From NCBI RefSeq assembly GCF_009765375.1, contig NZ_VTOK01000008.1, positions 1-64,000 of the forward strand: DNA of 64,000 nucleotides, given 5' to 3'. The notes below the pieces were generated by a model that was not told where the DNA came from, searched no databases, and saw nothing but the letters and a program-made list of their open reading frames with translations. This document shows, piece after piece, positions 25,554-38,259 of this stretch. This DNA comes from Alteribacillus sp. YIM 98480. Lineage in GTDB: Bacteria; Bacillota; Bacilli; Bacillales; Marinococcaceae. The position numbers and the translations under genes were made by a program. Position 1 is the stretch's first letter. Each line of letters begins with the position of its first letter.

Positions 25554-25600
25554 GATACACTTTCCCCTTTCTCTCTCTTCCTATCCATTTTTATTATTTT

Positions 25601-26323
25601 TCAATCCGCACTTTTCCATACTACTTGCTGTCCAGGTGATGCAGAAAGTAAAAATGTCTCGACGTCTTTTATTACTTGCGCGTTGTTTTCGCCATGACAG
25701 AGAAAATGTTTGGATTGTTCATAAAAGTGAAGCTGTTTCACGGGTGTCTTGATTTTTTCATGTAAAAATTCGGCGCTTCTTCTAGGCACCAAACCATCCT
25801 GTACTCCTTGCCCGATAAATACAGGCACGTTGATGTCTTTTAAAAACGGTGTTACTGCTTTAACGGCTTTTCGGAATTCTACCACTGCCTGGATTGGTGT
25901 GTGAATTTTGTCATTAAAAATCGGATACCATGGATGCTTTTTCATTTGTCCTTTCACGCCTGTTTCAATCATCACACCCATATCTTTGACGAGCTGGCCA
26001 GCTCCAATGTATTGAGCCGCAGCACTTAATAATACTACCCTTGATACAGGGTAGCGAGCAGCTATGTAACTCGCGAGCATCCCGCCCATTGAAAAACCAA
26101 TAACAAAGACTTTTTCGCAATGTAAAAATAATTCTTTTGCTGCAAGATCAGCTTTATAAATCCATGCTTTATAAGAAGCTTCCTTTAAATTTTCATGTTG
26201 ATCATGGCCTGGCAGCACCGGCGTATACACTAGCCACTTATACTCTTGTCTCAGCCGCTCTGCCAATGGCTCTAATTCCCAGGGTGATCCTGTAAAACCG
26301 TGTAAACATAAACAACCAATCAT
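25601..26323 (-). CDS. Alpha/beta hydrolase, second esterase-like paralogue
   Basis: A 240-residue hydrolase similar in plan to the neighbouring Est: LCLHGFTGSPWELEPLAERL near the N-terminus, nucleophile Ser in GFSMGG, acid residue in GQGVQDGLVPRRS and His in EQSKHFLCHG. The start is placed at the ATG of MIGCLCLHGF, the usual beginning of this family; an in-frame GTG eight codons upstream is possible. It probably arose by duplication within this cluster. The substrate is unknown. Confidence 0.85.
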   Translation of the reverse strand: MIGCLCLHGFTGSPWELEPLAERLRQEYKWLVYTPVLPGHDQHENLKEASYKAWIYKADLAAKELFLHCEKVFVIGFSMGGMLASYIAARYPVSRVVLLSAAAQYIGAGQLVKDMGVMIETGVKGQMKKHPWYPIFNDKIHTPIQAVVEFRKAVKAVTPFLKDINVPVFIGQGVQDGLVPRRSAEFLHEKIKTPVKQLHFYEQSKHFLCHGENNAQVIKDVETFLLSASPGQQVVWKSAD

Positions 26324-26440
26324 AGGTCTCCCCTGCTCTTTCTTCACTGCCTTTTTATGTCAGTGTTTTTTATCCTTTACCAATATAACCCAAATACTTG
26401 AAAAGAAGCCCAAAAATAATCATATCAAAATGAATGTTAA

Positions 26441-26640
26441 ATTGCTCCTTTTTTATACTTTAGTAAAGTTTAACTTTGTTAAGGGAACAAAGTATAAGAA
26501 AAACTAGGTTTGCGCCATAAGAACTCGGCGGCAAGCCTGGGAGAAGATGAGACAAACTTTCTCTTGGACTTTATTCAAAGCTTCCCCAGACAGCTGCAAT
26601 TAAACGCAGCTCAACCATCACAAAAGAAAAAATGTAATTT
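26441..26640. repeat. Degenerate intergenic repeat, first of a pair
   Basis: The stretch containing GTTAAGGGAACAAAGTATAA and CTCGGCGGCAAG resembles the stretch at about 34840-34960 (GTTAAAGGATCGAAGTCTAA, CTCGGCGGCAAG), roughly two thirds identical over about 65 bases. Nothing coding was seen in this 380-bp gap. Confidence 0.5.
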
Positions 26641-26651
26641 TTAGACAAACA

Positions 26652-26686
26652 AAAAAGCAGCAAGATTATATCCCGCTGCTGTTTCT
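26652..26686 (-). terminator. Terminator after secG
   Basis: On the minus strand CAGCAG and CTGCTG-type arms (AGCAGCGGG...TTGCTGCT) form a stem followed by six T, 20 bp past the secG stop. Confidence 0.75.
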
Positions 26687-26703
26687 GCTAGTATATTTTC
26701 AGC

Positions 26704-26934
26704 TTATAAAAAGTAAGCAAGCAGTAACGTGAGAATAAAAAAGATCACTGCAAGTACTACTGTTGCTCGGCTAAGAAATGCCTCAACACCACGTGCTTTT
26801 TGTTTCCCCATTAATTGCTCGGCTCCGCCGGAAATAGCACCGGACAACCCAGCGCTGCGCCCGGACTGTAATAACACGACAGTAATTAAAGCTACCGAGA
26901 CAATAATTAACAAGACATACAGCAAGGTTTCCAA
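26704..26934 (-). CDS. secG: Protein translocase subunit SecG
   Basis: A 76-residue membrane protein with two helices (about residues 3-22 and 52-74) and between them the family motif [21 protein letters not shown]. SecG assists the SecYE channel in protein export. GGAGG precedes the ATG. It lies between eno and the esterase genes, as in B. subtilis. Confidence 0.95.
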   Translation of the reverse strand: METLLYVLLIIVSVALITVVLLQSGRSAGLSGAISGGAEQLMGKQKARGVEAFLSRATVVLAVIFFILTLLLAYFL

Positions 26935-27094
26935 ACATTACACCTCCACGACCGTTTCACATATTGTAAATCTAACACACCCCATACAAATTGGCAATAA
27001 GAAAAGAGAGGCACCTGCGTAATGAAATAGGAAAAAATATAGGTATATCTAATCCAGGCTTTTTTTAGGTCTATAGCACTTAGAGTCTCTATCG

Positions 27095-27141
27095 CAAAAA
27101 TCCGCAGCGTACTCTTCTTGTAGAGAACGCTGCGGTCTTTA
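27095..27141 (-). terminator. Terminator of the glycolytic operon, after eno
   Basis: On the minus strand CCGCAGCGTTCTCTAC pairs with GAGTACGCTGCGG around an AAGAA loop and is followed by ATTTTTG, about 45 bp past eno. Confidence 0.85.
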
Positions 27142-27185
27142 TTTCGCTGTGTTAACTCATTTGGCTATAAACCGAAGTTTTTTTA

Positions 27186-30795
<3,610 letters not shown>

Positions 30796-30816
30796 TTATA
30801 TGCTTAGATACTAATC

Positions 30817-32001
30817 TTACTTATCATCTAATGCGGCAACACCGGGAAGAACTTTTCCTTCCATAAATTCAAGAGAAGCACCGCCGCCTGTAGAAATATG
30901 GCTCATTTGTTCAGCAAAGCCGAATTTTTCAACAGCTGCAGCAGAATCTCCTCCGCCTATAACAGAATATGTTTCAGAAGCATTAGCAAGTGCTTCTCCA
31001 ATAGCTTTCGTACCGTTAGCAAAAGCATCGAGCTCAAATACACCCATTGGTCCGTTCCAAATAACTAGTTTAGACGCATTAATAACATCTTTATATGCAT
31101 CCATTGTTTTTGGCCCAATATCAAGTGCCTCCCAATCGGCTGGGATGTTATCAATATTTACAATTTTAGTATTGGCGTCATTCCCAAAGTCATCGGCCAC
31201 TTTAACATCAAGCGGCATGTAAAAATTAACACCCTTGTCTTCCGCTTTTTTCATAAAATCTTTAGCCAAATCTATTTTGTCTTCTTCTAAAAGGGATTTT
31301 CCTATTTCATATCCTTTTGCTTTTACAAACGTATACGCTAGTCCGCCGCCGATAATCAAGTTATCTACTTTATCAAGCAGGTTATCAATAACACCAATCT
31401 TATCTTTCACTTTAGCTCCGCCTACGATAGCGGTGAAGGGACGTTCTGGGTCGGATATAGCATTCCCTAATACTTCAAGCTCTTTTTCCATCAGCAATCC
31501 GGCAGCGGATGGAAGATGGCGGGCCACCCCTTCTGTGGAAGCATGGGCACGGTGAGCGGCACCAAACGCATCGTTAACATAAAAGTCTGCCAGGGAAGCG
31601 ATATTTTCAGATAATTGTGCGTCGTTTTTTTCTTCTCCTGGTTCAAAGCGAAGGTTCTCGAGCAATACTACTTCCCCTTCTGCTAAGTGTGCAGCTTCAT
31701 GTTTTGCTTCTTCTCCAAATACTTCATCTACTTTTTTGACGTCTTTATGGAGGAGCTCCCCAAGACGAACAGCTACAGGTCCTAGTCGAAGTTCATCCGA
31801 TACTTCTCCTTTTGGCCGGCCTAGGTGGCTTCCAAGAATGATTTTAGCTCCTTGTTCCATTAAATACTCGATTGTAGGAAGGGCTGCACGAATTCGAGTG
31901 TCGTCTGTTACTTTTCCTTCACTCATAGGAACGTTAAAATCAACCCGGCAAAATACAGTTTTCCCGTTCAAGTCAACGTCGCGAATAGACTTTTTATTCA
32001 T
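30817..32001 (-). CDS. pgk: Phosphoglycerate kinase
   Basis: A 394-residue kinase (B. subtilis length) that transfers the phosphate of 1,3-bisphosphoglycerate to ADP. Family motifs: [57 protein letters not shown] and the C-terminal [10 protein letters not shown] and [10 protein letters not shown]. The ATG of MNKKSIRD is chosen, with GGGAGG nine bases upstream; the longer frame is not supported. Confidence 0.97.
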   Translation of the reverse strand: MNKKSIRDVDLNGKTVFCRVDFNVPMSEGKVTDDTRIRAALPTIEYLMEQGAKIILGSHLGRPKGEVSDELRLGPVAVRLGELLHKDVKKVDEVFGEEAKHEAAHLAEGEVVLLENLRFEPGEEKNDAQLSENIASLADFYVNDAFGAAHRAHASTEGVARHLPSAAGLLMEKELEVLGNAISDPERPFTAIVGGAKVKDKIGVIDNLLDKVDNLIIGGGLAYTFVKAKGYEIGKSLLEEDKIDLAKDFMKKAEDKGVNFYMPLDVKVADDFGNDANTKIVNIDNIPADWEALDIGPKTMDAYKDVINASKLVIWNGPMGVFELDAFANGTKAIGEALANASETYSVIGGGDSAAAVEKFGFAEQMSHISTGGGASLEFMEGKVLPGVAALDDK

Positions 32002-32108
32002 TAGGATGAACCTCCCTTTTCTTTTCCAATACCTCGTTATCCTTTTTAGCAGCACAATATTTCAAGGCTTTTTCTAAACACGAAGCACATGCATCCGTTG
32101 TTTCATTA

Positions 32109-32144
32109 AAAAGGGGAGTAAGAAATATTACTTCCTTCTCCCCC
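32109..32144 (-). terminator. Terminator between gapA and pgk
   Basis: On the minus strand GGGGAGAAGGAA pairs with TTTCTTACTCCCC (one mismatch) and is followed by TTTTTA. It would reduce read-through from cggR-gapA into pgk and set different levels for the two halves of the operon, so pgk may have its own promoter. Confidence 0.8.
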
Positions 32145-32172
32145 TGTATTTGTCATCCCCAGTTTTGGTTTC

Positions 32173-33177
32173 TTATTGTTGTTTTGCCATATATGCCGCA
32201 AGGTCAACAACACGATTAGAATATCCAAACTCGTTGTCATACCAGGAAATAACTTTAACCATATTGTCTTCCATTACCATTGTAGAAAGGGCATCAATAG
32301 TGGAAGAGTTAGCATTGCCGTTGTAGTCGCCGGAAACGAGAGGTTCTTCGCTGTAACCAAGAACGCCTTTCAATTCGCCTTCCGCCGCTTCTTTTAACGC
32401 ATTGTTTACATCATCAACGGTTACATTTTCTTCAAGCTCAGCAACAAGGTCTACAAGTGAAACGTTAGGAGTCGGCACGCGCATTGCTCCGCCGTTCAAT
32501 TTACCTTCAAGCTCAGGAAGTACAAGTGCTACTGCTTTTGCTGCTCCTGTAGAGGTTGGAATAATATTTTCTGCGGCAGCACGGGCACGGCGATAGTCTT
32601 TATGCGGCAGGTCAAGAATCTGCTGGTCATTAGTATAGGAGTGTACGGTAGTCATCATTCCGCGTTTTAAGCCAAATTTGTCGTTCAATACTTTGGCATA
32701 AGGAGCGAGGCAGTTTGTCGTACAAGATGCATTAGAAACAACATCGTGCTTAGATGGATCATACGTATTTTCGTTAACGCCCATAACAAATGTTGCATCT
32801 ACTTCTTTACCTGGTGCAGAAATAATAACTTTCTTCGCTCCAGCTTCCAAGTGTTTTGCAGCATCGCTACGCTCTACAAAACGGCCGGTAGATTCAATGA
32901 CGAGTTCAACACCAGCATCTCCCCAGCCAATATCAGCAGGATTTCTTTCAGCTGTTACACGAATTTCTTTACCGCCGATAACTAAGTTCTCGCCGTTAAC
33001 AGAAACTTCCTCTTCAAGTTTGCCATGTACAGAATCATACTTCAACAGGTGAGCCAGCATTTCAGCATCTGTTAAGTCGTTAATAGCTACAACTTCTACA
33101 TCATCATTTTTCAAAGCTGCACGGAATACGACACGACCGATTCTTCCAAATCCATTAATACCAATTTTTGTTGCCAT
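32173..33177 (-). CDS. gapA: Glyceraldehyde-3-phosphate dehydrogenase, glycolytic
   Basis: A 334-residue enzyme producing 1,3-bisphosphoglycerate. The Rossmann motif INGFGRIGR and AINDLT (Asp for NAD) lie at the N-terminus; the catalytic Cys is in SNASCTTNCLAP near residue 152 and His in HSYTNDQQ. The NAD-type motif and the position right behind cggR identify the glycolytic GapA rather than gluconeogenic GapB. GGAGG lies nine bases before the ATG. Confidence 0.97.
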   Translation of the reverse strand: MATKIGINGFGRIGRVVFRAALKNDDVEVVAINDLTDAEMLAHLLKYDSVHGKLEEEVSVNGENLVIGGKEIRVTAERNPADIGWGDAGVELVIESTGRFVERSDAAKHLEAGAKKVIISAPGKEVDATFVMGVNENTYDPSKHDVVSNASCTTNCLAPYAKVLNDKFGLKRGMMTTVHSYTNDQQILDLPHKDYRRARAAAENIIPTSTGAAKAVALVLPELEGKLNGGAMRVPTPNVSLVDLVAELEENVTVDDVNNALKEAAEGELKGVLGYSEEPLVSGDYNGNANSSTIDALSTMVMEDNMVKVISWYDNEFGYSNRVVDLAAYMAKQQ

Positions 33178-33293
33178 CACAAAATTCCTCCTAATTATAA
33201 AATACTGCTTTTATTTATTCCGGCAGAGGTGCCTTTCTTTTAGAGAACGGCCTCTACTGCAGGGTCTAGCTTAATTTTTCATCCAGGGCATTG

Positions 33294-34313
33294 TTACAAG
33301 TCCAATATGGCTTGGGCCGCCCCTTCATCTGTAATGAGAACATCGCTTGGCCGATGCTTCATGTAAGCGGTAATGGCTTCAGCTTTGGAAGCCCCTCCAG
33401 CAACAGTTATTACGATTTGCTCATTAGTAAGATCATCAAGCTGAAGACCAACTGTATTTTCTTTATGAACAATTCGGCCTGCTCGATCAAAATAGTAGCC
33501 AAACGCTTCAGCTGCCGCTTCTTTATCTTTTAGCGACCCTAACGTTTCTGCTTTTGTTTTGCGTCTTGCCGCCATTGTTTCTGCTTCCCCGACACCGTGG
33601 ACGACCATTTTGGCGTGGCGGATGATAGAGAGCAGTTCCTTAATTCCTGGTTCTAAAATTAATGACTCTCTTGTTTCATCACTCAATTGATCTGGTACAT
33701 GTAATAATCTGTACTTCCCATGAGCTTTCTGCGCCATTGTAGAACTAATCGTATTGGATTGAATTTCCACTTTTTCACCAAGACCGCCTCTAGCAGGGAC
33801 AAAAGATACTTCGTCTAAGTTCGAATCTGGTGACATCATTTCAGCTACAGCAGCTAGCGTTGTTCCTCCTGCAACCGCAACAATATCTTTAGGAGCAAGC
33901 TTTTCTTTCATTTGTTGAACGCACGCTCTCCCCATTTCTTTTTTTACCCATGAATAACGATCACTATTCCCGGATACAATAATTGCTTGATTGACATGAA
34001 GCGTTCGGGCAAGACGTTCTTCCATGTCTTGCAGCCCTGAAACAGATTTCATCACTTCTTCAAGCCCTTCAAGAAGATCTTCTCCTTCTTCGGTTAACGT
34101 CATTCCGCCGCTTCCTATATGAACAAGGCCTTGTTCTTTTAAAAACATAACTTCACTGCGCAAAATACGTTCAGAAACATCGAGGCTGGCAGCGAGAGTA
34201 CGTCTGCCGACAGGCTGCTTTAAACGAAGGTATTGTAAAATCTGATAACGCTTTTCCATCACTTCAAGAACGTCCGGCTGTAATTTTTTTTGTAGCTCAA
34301 TCAAGTTCCTCAT
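33294..34313 (-). CDS. cggR: Central glycolytic genes regulator CggR
   Basis: A 339-residue SorC-family repressor. The N-terminus has an RpoN-like start (LIELQKKLQPDVLEVMEKRY) and a winged helix-turn-helix (QPVGRRTLAASLDVSERILR), followed by a sugar-phosphate-binding domain (VAVAGGTTLAAVAEMM, VPARGGLGE, ITVAGGASKAEAI). In Bacillus CggR represses its own operon and fructose-1,6-bisphosphate relieves it. Its tandem operator is present just upstream. It ends 116 bp before gapA. Confidence 0.96.
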   Translation of the reverse strand: MRNLIELQKKLQPDVLEVMEKRYQILQYLRLKQPVGRRTLAASLDVSERILRSEVMFLKEQGLVHIGSGGMTLTEEGEDLLEGLEEVMKSVSGLQDMEERLARTLHVNQAIIVSGNSDRYSWVKKEMGRACVQQMKEKLAPKDIVAVAGGTTLAAVAEMMSPDSNLDEVSFVPARGGLGEKVEIQSNTISSTMAQKAHGKYRLLHVPDQLSDETRESLILEPGIKELLSIIRHAKMVVHGVGEAETMAARRKTKAETLGSLKDKEAAAEAFGYYFDRAGRIVHKENTVGLQLDDLTNEQIVITVAGGASKAEAITAYMKHRPSDVLITDEGAAQAILDL

Positions 34314-34342
34314 ATGTAACCATCACCAGATTTTCTTTAGTG

Positions 34343-34378
34343 GACATTTTTTGTCCCACTGAGACATTTTACGTCCCA
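34343..34378 (-). promoter_or_regulatory. CggR operator upstream of cggR
   Basis: On the minus strand GGGAC-N6-TGTC occurs twice in tandem (GGGACGTAAAATGTC, then GGGACAAAAAATGTC after five bases), which is the known B. subtilis CggR site pattern. It lies 30-65 bp before the cggR start codon, between gene and promoter, compatible with a roadblock mechanism. Confidence 0.9.
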
Positions 34379-34589
34379 CTTACGGTATAAAAAAAGAATT
34401 ATTTCTTTTTTCTGTTTTATCATATCAATAAATGATGAGTTTAGCAATAATCTGTTTATAATTATTCCCCCTGCCCTTATCTTTTAAACATGACCGAAAA
34501 AACATTTTTATACTTGAATCAATTTCATAATTCAGTTCTTGAATATCATATACGAATATTCTATGAATTCAATTCACTTATCATTCGAT

Positions 34590-34800
34590 TTTCGCTACAG
34601 GCGGACGCTTTCACCCTCGGGGCACAAGTGCGACATCTACTCCAACTCACTTTGTTCGTTCTCGTAGTGTCTTCTTTGCCGCGGGCTTGGCCTCAGCCTC
34701 CTCGGCAGCAAGCTGCCTGCGGGGTCTTCACCTCAATCTTTTCCCGCAGAAGTCGCCGCCTTTCGCTGCAATCGATGGAGTGTTCGCTTTTCATAAATAA
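34590..34800. repeat. GC-rich intergenic repeat with inverted ends
   Basis: A block much richer in G+C than its surroundings, beginning TTTCGCTACAGGCGGACGCT and ending GAAGTCGCCGCCTTTCGCTG, so that AGGCGG and CCGCCT face each other near the ends. It looks like a dispersed intergenic element; no second complete copy was noticed in the window. Confidence 0.5.
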
Positions 34801-34839
34801 AAAGGTACTTATGAAATTGATTCACTTTGGGGAAATTTA

Positions 34840-34965
34840 AAGTTGTTAAAGGATCGAAGTCTAAGTAAAACTATGTCTTCCGCCATTGCTCGGCGGCAAG
34901 TCAAGTTTTTCTAATATTTCCAATGAATGCTCGCAAAAGCAGCTTAAAAACGCTGCTTCCTGTAA
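34840..34965. repeat. Degenerate intergenic repeat, second of a pair
   Basis: This stretch carries CTCGGCGGCAAG preceded by an AT-rich segment that resembles positions 26480-26540. With the GC-rich block to its left it fills the 740-bp gap between cggR and rpoN. Confidence 0.5.
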
Positions 34966-35001
34966 CAACGGATGTCTATACCTTGAACAGCAGAACACAC
35001 A

Positions 35002-35048
35002 AAAAACGCCGGCCGTAACATACATTATTTAACGACCGCCGTTTTTAC
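35002..35048 (-). terminator. Terminator after rpoN
   Basis: On the minus strand AACGGCGGTCGTTAA pairs with TTACGGCCGGCGTT, followed by six T, 10 bp past the stop. Confidence 0.8.
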
Positions 35049-35057
35049 TTAAGGGCT

Positions 35058-36410
35058 TTAATATCGTTTACGTTTAGAAGAAGAAGGAATGTTAAGCTCT
35101 CTTCTATACTTTGCGATAGCCCTGCGTGATATAGAAATGTCATGTTCTTCTTTTATATATTCTGCTATTTTTTGATCAGATAAAGGTTTTTGTTTATTTT
35201 CATGAGCTATTAAGTCTTTTATCATCGACTTTATAACAAACGTAGAAGTTTGTTCTCCAGTACTGTTATTCATTCCTGCACTGAAAAAGTATTTTAACTC
35301 AAATAAACCGTGCGGTGTCTGTACGTATTTTTGATTTGTTGTTCTTGAAACGGTGGATTCGTGTACGTCCGCTGCTTCTGCTACATCTTTTAATGTGAGC
35401 GGCTTAATTGCTGAAGGCCCTTTTTGAAAGAAATCATGCTGAAAGTGAACGATCGCTTCGGTTATATTTCGTATCGTTTGCTGGCGCTGATCAATGCTTT
35501 TTAACAGCCATACGAGCTGTTTATATTTTTTCTTTGCGTATTCCGTCGCTTCTCCTTCTTCCTTAGTTTCTAGAAGGTGGCGGTACTGGCGGTTCATTCG
35601 AATTTTGGGGAGCCCGTCATTATTTAAGCGAACAACGAAACGATCTCCGTCCCGTTCTACATACACATCAGGATATAAATGTCCGGGATGATCTCCTCCG
35701 CCAAAACTTGAGCCTGGGTATGGATCAAGCTTCTGTACATCATCGTACACCTGTTGGATCTCTTCTAAAGAAGTGTCAAGACTTTTTGCAATTTGTTTCC
35801 ACTTCCTAGAAGCTAAATCTTCAAGGTGATCTCTAATCAGCATTTCAGCAAAATGATTTCTTGGAGACTGCCTCTCTAGCTGGAGCAATAAACATTCTTT
35901 TAATGACCGGGCTCCAATCCCTGCAGGCTCTAGGCTTTGCAGCTTTGAGACATATGCTTCATAGTATTCTTCGGTAATAGGAAACAATGCGGCGGTTTCG
36001 TCATAGGTTCCTTCTAGATATCCACTGTCACTGACATTTCTCGCCATATGTGTTAATACCCGTTTATCATCTTCTGAACCTGGCAAAAATCGAATTTGTT
36101 GAATTAAATAGTCTGAAATCCTTTCTCTGTCATCTTTGATTCGATCAAAAGGTGAAGATTGCTCTTCTTCTTTTTCTTGTACCTCGGAAGGCTCGTCATG
36201 CCACATGACAGGCATATTATAAACAGGTTCATCTTTTAAGCCAGTATTTTGCTCTTCTATTTCCATCATTGGGTTTTCAAGCGCTTGCTCTTCTAAAAAT
36301 TCCGACAGTTCCAAGGCTGAAAATTGCAATAAGGAGATGGCCTGGCGTAATTCTTGTGTCATGACGAGCTTCATCGTTTGCTGTTGATACAATCCCATTT
36401 CTAGATTCAC
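35058..36410 (-). CDS. rpoN: RNA polymerase sigma-54 factor (SigL)
   Basis: A 450-residue sigma-54. The N-terminal activator-binding region is Gln-rich (GLYQQQTMKLVMTQELRQAI), the core-binding part follows, and the C-terminus has the helix-turn-helix (LKDVAEAADVHESTVSRTTNQKYVQTPHG, split here for length) and the RpoN box ISRRAIAKYRRELNIP, which reads the -24 element. The start is a GTG (then NLEMGLY) seven bases after AGAGGGGG; a longer ATG frame lacks this site. It directs genes needing enhancer-binding activators. It stands alone between cggR and clpP. Confidence 0.95.
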   Translation of the reverse strand: MNLEMGLYQQQTMKLVMTQELRQAISLLQFSALELSEFLEEQALENPMMEIEEQNTGLKDEPVYNMPVMWHDEPSEVQEKEEEQSSPFDRIKDDRERISDYLIQQIRFLPGSEDDKRVLTHMARNVSDSGYLEGTYDETAALFPITEEYYEAYVSKLQSLEPAGIGARSLKECLLLQLERQSPRNHFAEMLIRDHLEDLASRKWKQIAKSLDTSLEEIQQVYDDVQKLDPYPGSSFGGGDHPGHLYPDVYVERDGDRFVVRLNNDGLPKIRMNRQYRHLLETKEEGEATEYAKKKYKQLVWLLKSIDQRQQTIRNITEAIVHFQHDFFQKGPSAIKPLTLKDVAEAADVHESTVSRTTNQKYVQTPHGLFELKYFFSAGMNNSTGEQTSTFVIKSMIKDLIAHENKQKPLSDQKIAEYIKEEHDISISRRAIAKYRRELNIPSSSKRKRY

Positions 36411-36514
36411 GCCGCTTCCCCCTCTCTTTTGTAAGCGTTTACTACATATATTATACCATATGTGAAAGAGCACGTACTTTTTCCTACTACATTTATATAA
36501 GAGTAGAAAAAATT

Positions 36515-36760
36515 TTAATCATGCCATTCCAAGTAAAATCCAGTTTTATGGTTTTTTCCTTTTTTTACATACTCCAATAGCATATTAACTTCCCGAGAAG
36601 GTGAGATCGTAATTTGGTGGTTTTCATTTTTTTCTGTAAATTTCCCTTGTGTTCGTAACGCTGATGCGATCTCTTCTAATTTGGCTGCCGCTTCTTCTAA
36701 AGATGTTTTTTCTTCTTTTTCAAACCGCTTATCTTCTCCGAGACGATCCTGGCCAAACAT
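36515..36760 (-). CDS. Amphi-Trp domain protein
   Basis: An 81-residue protein. The helix LEEAAAKLEEIASALRTQGKF followed by beta strands HQITISPSREVNMLLEY and the closing TGFYLEW match the small amphi-Trp domain. Its function is not known. AGGAGG lies eight bases before the ATG. It is transcribed away from clpP. Confidence 0.7.
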   Translation of the reverse strand: MFGQDRLGEDKRFEKEEKTSLEEAAAKLEEIASALRTQGKFTEKNENHQITISPSREVNMLLEYVKKGKNHKTGFYLEWHD

Positions 36761-36979
36761 AATACCTGCCTCCTCTATTTATAGAGTCTTCCTTCTATTA
36801 TATCTTACTTTTGTTATTAATGAAAAAAGGAGTTTGGTTTGAAACACAGAAAAAAAGGATAAGATACATGCAGGGTTTATCGGATAGCTTATCGAATTAC
36901 AGGACAAGAACAGTTTCATAGGAACACACTGATCTTTTCTGTATAATATGGATCAGCAGAGATAATTAACTGCTTTTCA

Positions 36980-37009
36980 TTTGATCATTATTGACCATTA
37001 AGTTATGAT
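36980..37009 (+). promoter_or_regulatory. clpP promoter with a CtsR operator
   Basis: TTGATC (36981-36986) and TATGAT (37004-37009) lie 17 bp apart. Overlapping the -35 and spacer, 36980-36996 reads on the opposite strand GGTCAAT AAT GATCAAA, close to the CtsR heptad repeat (A/G)GTCAAA-NAN-(A/G)GTCAAA. Heat-shock repression of clpP by CtsR is inferred. A further TATAAT lies at 36942-36947 without a good -35. Confidence 0.75.
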
Positions 37010-37065
37010 GGAATCAACAGCAAAGATAAGCGCTGGATTCACTATATGATAGGAGGATGTATAAC

Positions 37066-37644
37066 ATGAATCTAATACCTACAGTAATTGAACAGACAAA
37101 CCGCGGGGAACGTGCCTATGACATTTATTCCCGCCTTTTAAAAGACCGCATTATCATGCTGGGTTCAGGCATTGACGATAATATTGCCAATTCCGTTGTG
37201 GCACAGCTTCTTTTCCTGGCTGCTGATGATCCTGAAAAAGACATATCATTGTACATTAACAGTCCTGGCGGCTCCATTACTGCCGGTATGGCTATTTACG
37301 ATACGATGCAGCATATCAAACCACAAGTATCTACGATTTGTGTAGGAATGGCAGCTTCTATGGGTTCATTCTTACTTACAGCAGGAGAACCTGGGAAACG
37401 TTTTGCCCTTCCAAATAGTGAAGTCATGATTCACCAGCCGCTTGGCGGAACCCAGGGGCAGGCTTCTGATATTGAAATTCATGCCCGCCGTATTATAGAA
37501 ATGCGCGAAAAGCTGAACAAAATTCTTTCAGAACGTACAGGTCAGCCGATGGAAGTTATTGAAAGAGATACAGACCGCGACAACTTCATGTCCGCTGAAG
37601 AAGCTAAAAAATACGGCATGATTGACGAAGTTCTTTATAAGTAA
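37066..37644 (+). CDS. clpP: ATP-dependent Clp protease proteolytic subunit
   Basis: A 192-residue serine peptidase forming the 14-mer Clp chamber. The triad is Ser98 in GMAASMGS, His123 in MIHQPLGG and Asp172 in TDRDNFM. The start is the ATG of MNLIPTV, with AGGAGG nine bases upstream; the ATG three codons earlier overlaps that site. It is one of two plus-strand genes and is followed by repeat copy 3 and a terminator shared with crh. Confidence 0.98.
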   Translation: MNLIPTVIEQTNRGERAYDIYSRLLKDRIIMLGSGIDDNIANSVVAQLLFLAADDPEKDISLYINSPGGSITAGMAIYDTMQHIKPQVSTICVGMAASMGSFLLTAGEPGKRFALPNSEVMIHQPLGGTQGQASDIEIHARRIIEMREKLNKILSERTGQPMEVIERDTDRDNFMSAEEAKKYGMIDEVLYK

Positions 37645-37930
37645 GAATAGCGTAAGCGCCTTAAAAGAAGGAAGTTCGGCTACGAGCGTCACGTCCTGTG
37701 ACAACGCCGAACTGACTCCCATCCTGGGAGCCCGCGACAGATTCTGGAGCTTTCGCGCAGGGCCGCCTGCGGCCCGGAGTCGAAAGGGAAGACATAAGAC
37801 GTTCAGCTAAAACCGTCACGTCCTGTGACAACGCTGAACTGACCCACATCGTGTGCGCCTGAGCGGCTGGGCGCTGAAGCTAGACATCAAAACGCCAACT
37901 ATTTATAATTTCTTACCTTTTAAAAAACAG
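37645..37930. repeat. Modular intergenic repeat, copy 3
   Basis: Module A (about 37648-37800) is almost identical to 11328-11480 and module C (about 37850-37928, GAGCGGCTGGGCGCTGAAGC to TTACC) to 11708-11787. Module B is missing apart from a short join containing GTCACGTCCTGTGAC and CCACATCGTGTG. It starts right after the clpP stop and lies before the terminator, so it is part of the clpP mRNA. Confidence 0.85.
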
Positions 37931-37970
37931 AAAAAGCTCCGGTCCTACACAAAAGGAACCGGAGCTTTTC
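37931..37970. terminator. Bidirectional terminator between clpP and crh
   Basis: AAAAGCTCCGGTTCC on one strand pairs with GGTCCGGAGC arms around a TACACAAAAGG loop, with A and T runs on both flanks. It ends immediately before the crh stop codon and can serve both convergent genes. Confidence 0.85.
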
Positions 37971-38228
37971 TTATTCTTCTTTTTCTACATAGTCCGTTAA
38001 AGCCTGCATAGCCTCTTCTTCATCCGTACCTTCCGTTATAATCTGCAGCGTTCCGCCGTTGCGAACAGCCAGACTCATAACTCCCATGATACTTTTTGCA
38101 TTTACTTTTTTATCGTCTTTTTGAAGATGAATATTTGACTGGAAACGGTTTGCTTCCTGTACGAATAATGCTGCTGGCCTTGCTTGTAACCCTGTTTTTA
38201 ATTTTACTTCAACTGTGTTTTCTATCAC
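37971..38228 (-). CDS. crh: Catabolite repression HPr-like protein Crh
   Basis: An 85-residue HPr homologue with Gln15 in place of the PTS-phosphorylated His (GLQARPAA), so it cannot act in sugar uptake, and with the regulatory Ser46 in AKSIMGVMSL that HPr kinase phosphorylates. P-Ser-Crh is a cofactor of CcpA. It closes the rapZ-yvcK-whiA-crh cluster; its kinase gene hprK is also in the window. Confidence 0.96.
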   Translation of the reverse strand: MIENTVEVKLKTGLQARPAALFVQEANRFQSNIHLQKDDKKVNAKSIMGVMSLAVRNGGTLQIITEGTDEEEAMQALTDYVEKEE

Positions 38229-38259
38229 TCACATCTCCTCCATTTAAGTTTATCAATGC

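Noticed and set aside
37622-37849. Small frames on both strands after clpP
   Set aside because: They fall within repeat copy 3, and similar frames appear in the other copies wherever stops happen to be missing.
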